Notes under the pieces: generated by a model | Database searches by the model: none | Told to the model about the DNA's origin: nothing | Seen by the model: only the letters and a program-made list of their open reading frames with translations | In this document: positions 59,224-64,000 of the stretch, piece after piece | Layout of the letters: each line of letters begins with the position of its first letter | How positions within the stretch are numbered: position 1 is the first letter of the stretch | Program-made: the position numbers and the translations under genes | DNA from: Pseudomonas sp. NKUCC02_KPG | GTDB taxonomy: Bacteria; Pseudomonadota; Gammaproteobacteria; Pseudomonadales; Pseudomonadaceae | Assembly: GCF_019345465.1 (NCBI RefSeq) | Contig: NZ_JAHKRC010000020.1 | Coordinates: 1 to 64,000, forward strand | DNA: 64,000 nucleotides | Reading direction: 5' to 3'

Positions 59224-60009
59224 ATGCTTCCGGCACTGTGGGTTGCAAAAACAGGTTTGGCTGCACAAGACACCAACCTGACCACCATTTCCAACAACCT
59301 GGCCAACGTTTCGACTACCGGTTTCAAACGTGATCGCGCCGAGTTCCAGGACTTGCTCTACCAGATCAAGCGCCAGCCAGGTGCCCAGTCGACCCAGGAC
59401 AGCGAACTGCCGTCGGGGCTGCAAGTGGGGACCGGGGTACGCATCGTAGGCACACAGAAAAACTTCTCCGCCGGTAGCCTGCAGACCACCGACCAGCCGC
59501 TGGACATGGCAATCAATGGCCGTGGTTTTTTCCAGATCATGCAGCCCGACGGGACCACGGCCTACAGCCGCGACGGTACTTTCCACCTGGATGCCAACGG
59601 CCAGATCGTCACCGCCAGCGGCTTTGCCCTGGAGCCGGCGATTGTGGTGCCCGCCGATGCCCAGACCTTCACCGTCGGCCAGGACGGCACCGTGTCGGTG
59701 ACCATCGCCGGCAACCCGGCCGCCCAGGTGATCGGCAACGTGCAGACCGCCGACTTTATCAACCCGGCCGGTTTGCAGTCCCAGGGCGGCAACCTGTTCC
59801 TGGAAACCGCGTCCAGCGGCGCGCCGCAAATTGGTACCCCCGGCCTCAACGGCTTCGGTTTGACCATGCAGAGCATGCTTGAGACTTCGAACGTCAGCAC
59901 CGTGGAAGAGATGGTCAACATGATCACCACCCAGCGCGCCTACGAGATGAACTCGAAAGTGATCTCCACGGCTGACCAGATGTTGTCGTTCGTCACGCAA
60001 AACCTGTAA
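59224..60009 (+). CDS. flgG: flagellar distal rod protein FlgG
   Basis: A 261-residue distal rod protein: MLPALWVAKTGLAAQDTNLTTISNNLANVSTTGFKRDRAEFQDLLYQ at the start and SNVSTVEEMVNMITTQRAYEMNSKVISTADQML at the end, the two rod signatures. The length is standard. It joins FlgF to the hook through FlgE and is exported by the flagellar type III system, so it has no signal peptide. Confidence 0.96.
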   Translation: MLPALWVAKTGLAAQDTNLTTISNNLANVSTTGFKRDRAEFQDLLYQIKRQPGAQSTQDSELPSGLQVGTGVRIVGTQKNFSAGSLQTTDQPLDMAINGRGFFQIMQPDGTTAYSRDGTFHLDANGQIVTASGFALEPAIVVPADAQTFTVGQDGTVSVTIAGNPAAQVIGNVQTADFINPAGLQSQGGNLFLETASSGAPQIGTPGLNGFGLTMQSMLETSNVSTVEEMVNMITTQRAYEMNSKVISTADQMLSFVTQNL

Positions 60010-60033
60010 TTACGTGAAATAGCGGGAGAGCTC

Positions 60034-60729
60034 ATGAAGCGCTTGTTTTCTGTTCTGGCACTGGGCGCCATTACCTTTGTGGCCGGTTGCGTCAGTCCGC
60101 CGCCGCGGGCCAACGATCCGTACTACGCGCCGGTCCTGCCGCGCACGCCGCTGCCGGCTGCGGCCAATAACGGTTCGATTTACCAGGCTGGCTTCGAGCA
60201 GAACCTGTACAGCGACCGCAAGGCGTTCCGCATTGGCGACATCATTACCATCACCCTGAACGAGCGGACGCAGGCGAGCAAAAACGCCAACTCGGCCATC
60301 GGCAAAAACAGCAACACCAGTATTGGCCTGACTTCGTTGTTTGGCAGCGGCCTGACCACCAACAACCCCCTGGGCAGTGGTGATCTGAGCCTCAATGCCG
60401 GTTACAGCGGCAGCCGTGCCACCAAGGGCGACAGCAAGGCCGGGCAGGGCAACAGCCTCACCGGCTCCGTCACTGTGACCGTGGCCGACGTATTGCCCAA
60501 CGGCATCATCGCCGTGCGCGGCGAGAAGTGGATGACCCTGAACACGGGTGACGAACTGGTGCGCATTGCTGGCCTGGTGCGCGCCGATGACATCTCCACC
60601 GACAACACCGTGTCTTCGACCCGCGTGGCCGATGCGCGCATTACCTATTCGGGGACCGGCTCGTTTGCCGATGCGAGTCAGCCAGGCTGGTTTGACCGAT
60701 TCTTCCTTAGCCCGCTGTTTCCCTTTTAG
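60034..60729 (+). CDS. flgH: flagellar L-ring lipoprotein FlgH
   Basis: A 231-residue outer-membrane lipoprotein: signal [19 protein letters not shown] with the lipobox Cys19, then the L-ring body with [33 protein letters not shown] and ENWMTLNTG-type motif ([41 protein letters not shown]). It forms the ring around the rod in the outer membrane. Ribosome site GGGAGAG. It overlaps the start region of flgI. Confidence 0.95.
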   Translation: MKRLFSVLALGAITFVAGCVSPPPRANDPYYAPVLPRTPLPAAANNGSIYQAGFEQNLYSDRKAFRIGDIITITLNERTQASKNANSAIGKNSNTSIGLTSLFGSGLTTNNPLGSGDLSLNAGYSGSRATKGDSKAGQGNSLTGSVTVTVADVLPNGIIAVRGEKWMTLNTGDELVRIAGLVRADDISTDNTVSSTRVADARITYSGTGSFADASQPGWFDRFFLSPLFPF

Positions 60730-60743
60730 TGATGAACTTCACC

Positions 60744-61853
60744 ATGCCCAACCTCAAGCATCTGCTGGCAGCCGTGTTGCTGTTGTCGACCTCCCTGGGC
60801 GTGCACGCCGAACGGTTGAAAGACATCGCCAGCATTTCTGGCGTGCGCTCCAACCAATTGATTGGTTACGGCCTGGTGGTCGGGTTGAATGGCACGGGCG
60901 ACCAGACCACGCAAACCCCGTTCACCCTGCAAACCTTCAACAACATGCTGTCCCAGTTCGGCATCAAAGTGCCGCCAGGCTCGGGCAATGTGCAGCTTAA
61001 AAACGTTGCCGCGGTGTCCATCAGTGCCGACTTGCCAGCATTTGCCAAGCCGGGGCAGGTGATCGACATCACCGTTTCATCCATCGGCAACTCCAAAAGC
61101 CTGCGCGGCGGTACGCTGTTGCTGACGCCGCTCAAGGGGATTGATGGCAACGTGTATGCGGTCGCCCAGGGCAACCTGGTGGTGGGCGGTTTTGATGCAG
61201 AAGGCCGTGACGGCTCGAAGATCACCGTCAACGTTCCGTCGGCCGGGCGCATTCCGGGCGGGGCCTCGGTGGAGCGTGCGGTGCCCAGTGGCTTCAACCA
61301 GGGCAACAGCCTGACCCTGAACCTCAACCGTTCGGACTTCACCACGGCCAAGCGCGTAGTGGACAAGATCAACGACCTGCTCGGCCCGGGTGTGGCGCAG
61401 GCGATTGATGGCGGCTCGATCCGTGTTACCGCGCCGCTGGACCCAAGCCAGCGGGTTGATTACCTGTCGATCCTGGAAAACCTCGAAGTCGATCCGGGGC
61501 AGGCGGTGGCCAAGGTCATCATCAACTCGCGCACCGGCACTATCGTGATCGGCCAGAACGTCAAGGTATCGCCTGCCGCCGTGACCCACGGCAGCCTGAC
61601 CGTCACCATTACCGAAGACCCGATTGTCAGCCAGCCCGGGCCGCTGTCCAACGGCGAAACCGCTGTGGTGCCGCGCTCGCGCCTCAATGCCCAGCAGGAA
61701 GCCAAGCCGATGTTCAAGTTCGGCCCGGGCACCACCCTGGACGAGATCGTACGGGCGGTGAACCAGGTCGGCGCGGCCCCAGGGGACTTGATGGCGATTC
61801 TCGAAGCACTGAAACAGGCCGGCGCCTTGCAAGCCGACCTGATCGTGATCTGA
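60744..61853 (+). CDS. flgI: flagellar P-ring protein FlgI
   Basis: A 369-residue periplasmic P-ring protein with a signal peptide ([22 protein letters not shown]) and the family run [33 protein letters not shown], then [34 protein letters not shown] use the ATG at 60744, which gives the usual 369 residues; starts at 60729 (GTG) and 60732 (ATG) would add four or five residues and none has a clear ribosome site. It forms the ring around the rod at the peptidoglycan layer. Confidence 0.93.
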   Translation: MPNLKHLLAAVLLLSTSLGVHAERLKDIASISGVRSNQLIGYGLVVGLNGTGDQTTQTPFTLQTFNNMLSQFGIKVPPGSGNVQLKNVAAVSISADLPAFAKPGQVIDITVSSIGNSKSLRGGTLLLTPLKGIDGNVYAVAQGNLVVGGFDAEGRDGSKITVNVPSAGRIPGGASVERAVPSGFNQGNSLTLNLNRSDFTTAKRVVDKINDLLGPGVAQAIDGGSIRVTAPLDPSQRVDYLSILENLEVDPGQAVAKVIINSRTGTIVIGQNVKVSPAAVTHGSLTVTITEDPIVSQPGPLSNGETAVVPRSRLNAQQEAKPMFKFGPGTTLDEIVRAVNQVGAAPGDLMAILEALKQAGALQADLIVI

Positions 61854-61863
61854 GGCCGACATC

Positions 61864-63123
61864 ATGGACATGCGTAAGAGCGGGGTGGTCAGTGGCAGCG
61901 ATTCGGGAGCGTTTACCGACCTTAATCGGCTGAACAACCTGAAGGTCGGCGACCGTGAAAGCGATGCCAACATGCGCAAGGTGGCGCAGGAATTTGAGTC
62001 GCTGTTCCTGAATGAAATGCTCAAGTCCATGCGCTCGGCCAATGAAGTGCTGGGCAAGGACAACCCGCTCAATACCCCAGCGGCCAAGCAGTATCAGGAA
62101 ATGTACGACCAGCAACTGTCGGTGACCTTGTCCCGCCAGGGCGGCGGTATCGGTCTGGCTGACGTGTTGATGCGCCAGATGTCGAAAAACAAATCCGCCG
62201 TGCCGGGGGAGGCTGCGGCGACCACGGCACTGACCGCCGAAGTCAAAACCCCGACGGGCACCGCCACCGGCGACAGCCCGTTTGTTCGTAGCAGTGGCCA
62301 GCGTCCGTTGTGGGCTTCGCGGGTCACCCTCGCGCCGGATGCGGCAGCCGGCGGGCACAAAAATGACATGGTCATGCTCAATCAGCGGCGCCTGGCGTTG
62401 CCCACCAAGCTGACCGACCGCTTGTTGGCCGGGATCGTACCTTCGGCCGACCCTGCGCGCTCAACCCTCAATACGGGCGCCGTGCCGGGCCGCACTTCGC
62501 CGGGGCTGGACGCGGTGCTCAAGGGCGGTCGCCAGCCGATGCTCAGCGCCAGTGGCGCACAAGGGCGGATGCAGATTTACGGGCGTGCCGTGGCGCAGCC
62601 GCCACTGGCCCCGGCCAAGCAGGCGTTCAGCTCCCCCGATGCGTTCGTCGCGACGATGCTGCCGATGGCGCAGCAGGCCGCCGACCGTATTGGTGTCGAT
62701 CCGCTGTATCTGGTGGCGCAAGCGGCACTGGAAACCGGCTGGGGCAAGTCGGTGATGCGCCAGCAGGACGGCAGCAGCAGCCATAACCTGTTCGGCATCA
62801 AGGCCACCGGCAACTGGCAGGGTGCGCAAGCGCGGGCCATCACCAGTGAGTTCAAGGGCGGGCAGATGGTCAAGGAGACGGCGGACTTCCGCTCCTACGA
62901 TTCCTATCAGGACAGCTTCCACGATCTGGTCACGCTGTTGCAGAGCAACAATCGTTATAAAGAAGTGCTCAATGCGGCCGATAAACCGGAGCAGTTTGTA
63001 CGTGAGTTGCAGAAGGCCGGTTACGCAACCGACCCTGAATACGCGAGCAAGATTTCTCAGATAGCCAAGCAAATGAAAACCTACCAGAGCTACGCCTCGA
63101 CGGGTTCTCTCACGAATTTATAA
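61864..63123 (+). CDS. flgJ: flagellar rod cap and peptidoglycan hydrolase FlgJ
   Basis: A 419-residue bifunctional protein: an N-terminal rod-binding domain (about 1-110; ANMRKVAQEFESLFLNEMLKSMRSANEVLG) and a C-terminal glucosaminidase domain (about 255-410; DPLYLVAQAALETGWGKSVMRQ with the catalytic Glu, SHNLFGIKATGNWQGA and FRSYDSYQDSFHDLVTLLQSN). It locally opens peptidoglycan for rod passage. A long Pro/Thr/Gly-rich linker (about 115-250) separates the domains, making it longer than the E. coli protein (313). Confidence 0.95.
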   Translation: MDMRKSGVVSGSDSGAFTDLNRLNNLKVGDRESDANMRKVAQEFESLFLNEMLKSMRSANEVLGKDNPLNTPAAKQYQEMYDQQLSVTLSRQGGGIGLADVLMRQMSKNKSAVPGEAAATTALTAEVKTPTGTATGDSPFVRSSGQRPLWASRVTLAPDAAAGGHKNDMVMLNQRRLALPTKLTDRLLAGIVPSADPARSTLNTGAVPGRTSPGLDAVLKGGRQPMLSASGAQGRMQIYGRAVAQPPLAPAKQAFSSPDAFVATMLPMAQQAADRIGVDPLYLVAQAALETGWGKSVMRQQDGSSSHNLFGIKATGNWQGAQARAITSEFKGGQMVKETADFRSYDSYQDSFHDLVTLLQSNNRYKEVLNAADKPEQFVRELQKAGYATDPEYASKISQIAKQMKTYQSYASTGSLTNL

Positions 63124-63133
63124 GGTTTGAACC

Positions 63134-64000
63134 ATGGCGAGTTTGATCAACATCGGGATGTCGGGGCTGAACGCCAGCCAGGGCGCATTGGCCACCGTGG
63201 GCAACAACATTGCCAACGCCAATACCTCGGGCTATTCGCGTCAGCAAATTGTCCAGGGCAGTGGCGCCTCGCAACAGGTGGGCGGGGTGTTTATCGGCAC
63301 CGGCACCACCCTGGCCGACGTGCGCCGCGTGTACAACGCCTACCTCGACGCCCAGTTGCAAACCACCACCTCGCTCAATGGCGATGCCCAGGCGTATCTG
63401 GATCAGATCGGCACGGTCGACAAGCTGCTGTCGGATAAAAACACCGGGGTTTCGGCCGCACTCAGCAGCTTTTTCAGCTCGCTGCAAACCTCCGCGGCGG
63501 CCCCCGGTGATGTGTCCGCGCGCCAGTTGCTGCTGACCAGCGCGCAAACCCTGAGCAACCGTTTCAACTCGATTTCGTCCCAGCTCAATCAGCAGAACGA
63601 AGGCATCAACAGCCAGCTGGACACCCTGACCTCGATGGTCAACCAGCACACGGCAACCATTGCTTCGCTGAACAAGCAGATCGCCCAGGCCACCACCGGT
63701 GGCAATACGCCGAACAACCTGCTGGATGCGCGCAACGAAGCGGTGCGCACGCTCAACGAGCTGGTGGGCGTTACGGTTCAGGAACACGACAACGTTTACG
63801 ACATTACCCTGGGCACCGGGCAGGCGCTGGTGCAAGGCTCCACCTCCAATACCCTTTCGGCGGTGCCGGGCCAGGTCGATAAAAGCCAGTACAGCATCCA
63901 GATCAATTACCAGCAGTCCAGCTCCGATGTGACCTCGGTGCTCAGTGGCGGCAAGATCGGCGGCCTGCTGCGCTATCGCGACGATGTGCTTGCACCGGCG
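63134..64000 (+). CDS. flgK: flagellar hook-associated protein FlgK (partial, runs off window)
   Basis: The first 289 residues of FlgK, the hook-filament junction protein. It begins MASLINIGMSGLNASQGALATVGNNIANANTSGYSRQQ, followed by a long coiled-coil-type region (QTTTSLNGDAQAYLDQIGTVDKLLSD and beyond). The frame is open to the window end with no stop, so the 3' part lies outside. It starts 10 bp after flgJ. Confidence 0.93.
   Translation, partial: MASLINIGMSGLNASQGALATVGNNIANANTSGYSRQQIVQGSGASQQVGGVFIGTGTTLADVRRVYNAYLDAQLQTTTSLNGDAQAYLDQIGTVDKLLSDKNTGVSAALSSFFSSLQTSAAAPGDVSARQLLLTSAQTLSNRFNSISSQLNQQNEGINSQLDTLTSMVNQHTATIASLNKQIAQATTGGNTPNNLLDARNEAVRTLNELVGVTVQEHDNVYDITLGTGQALVQGSTSNTLSAVPGQVDKSQYSIQINYQQSSSDVTSVLSGGKIGGLLRYRDDVLAPA

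Noticed and set aside
1-64000. CRISPR arrays, insertion sequences, prophage genes, integrase or rRNA
   Set aside because: No regularly spaced repeats, no transposase or integrase motifs and no rRNA-like sequence were seen. The repeated sequences are REP-type only.

Overview
The window is a piece of a Pseudomonas chromosome, most likely from the P. fluorescens lineage or a close relative. The gene content points there: phhA-phhB-phhC with phhR, a gbuA guanidinobutyrase locus, a PlpD-type patatin, cpxR / cpxP-like / cpxA, scpAB-rluB and the flgFGHIJK flagellar block. The many GTGGGAGCGGGC-type repeats are also typical of this group. The species cannot be fixed from sequence reading alone. Almost every base lies in ordinary, densely packed housekeeping or transport genes. 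I see no rRNA, confident tRNA, insertion sequence, prophage or CRISPR array.

Layout. 0.2-5.0 kb: a KAS III-like synthase, an ECF sigma factor with an overlapping zinc-finger anti-sigma gene, a convergent outer-membrane porin and a FemAB/GNAT-like protein. 5-16 kb: aquaporin Z, an MsbA-type ABC exporter, a periplasmic cyclophilin, a LysR/azoreductase divergent pair, a DMT exporter, an RBBP9-like hydrolase, an MscS channel, a DEAD-box helicase, a TorF-type porin and an undescribed 59-residue protein. 16.5-26 kb: CvfB, membrane transporters, a LysR/MFS divergent pair, two small or secreted unknowns, the gbu locus (sodium-solute symporter, guanidinobutyrase, divergent LysR) and a DTW tRNA-modification enzyme. 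26-36 kb: YbaN, a UPF0149 protein, RecQ, a MarR regulator, the PlpD-type phospholipase autotransporter, a SelW-like protein, a DMT exporter with its likely AraC regulator, and TrkH. 36-45.5 kb: a nitroreductase, the Cpx envelope-stress system (kinase, CpxP-like repressor, regulator) with a CpxR-like box, then YciI/YciB and the divergent rnm-yciO-scpA-scpB-(DUF1289)-rluB series. 45.5-54 kb: an aromatic amino-acid permease behind a long structured leader, ArfB, an MFS protein, two tiny ORFs, and the phenylalanine/tyrosine catabolic genes phhA, phhB and phhC with their divergent regulator phhR. 54-58 kb: an accessory island with a Tle1-like DUF2235 phospholipase (a type VI secretion effector candidate) preceded by two tandem lipoprotein immunity genes. 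58.4-64 kb: flgF-flgG-flgH-flgI-flgJ-flgK behind a sigma-54-type promoter; flgK runs off the end.

The most interesting parts are: (1) the effector with its duplicated immunity gene, sitting between phhR and the flagellar operon; (2) a 95-nt RNA-like element in which a 7-bp stem closes three hairpins, followed by a 34-codon ORF containing two Trp codons, upstream of the aromatic permease; (3) the Cpx locus, with a perfect 13-bp hairpin between the cpxP-like gene and the kinase; (4) a large inverted repeat built from two TGCGCAA-N4-TTGCGCA palindromes next to an AT-rich orphan ORF just upstream of flgF; and (5) two families of REP-type repeats, one of which forms inverted pairs mainly between convergent genes.
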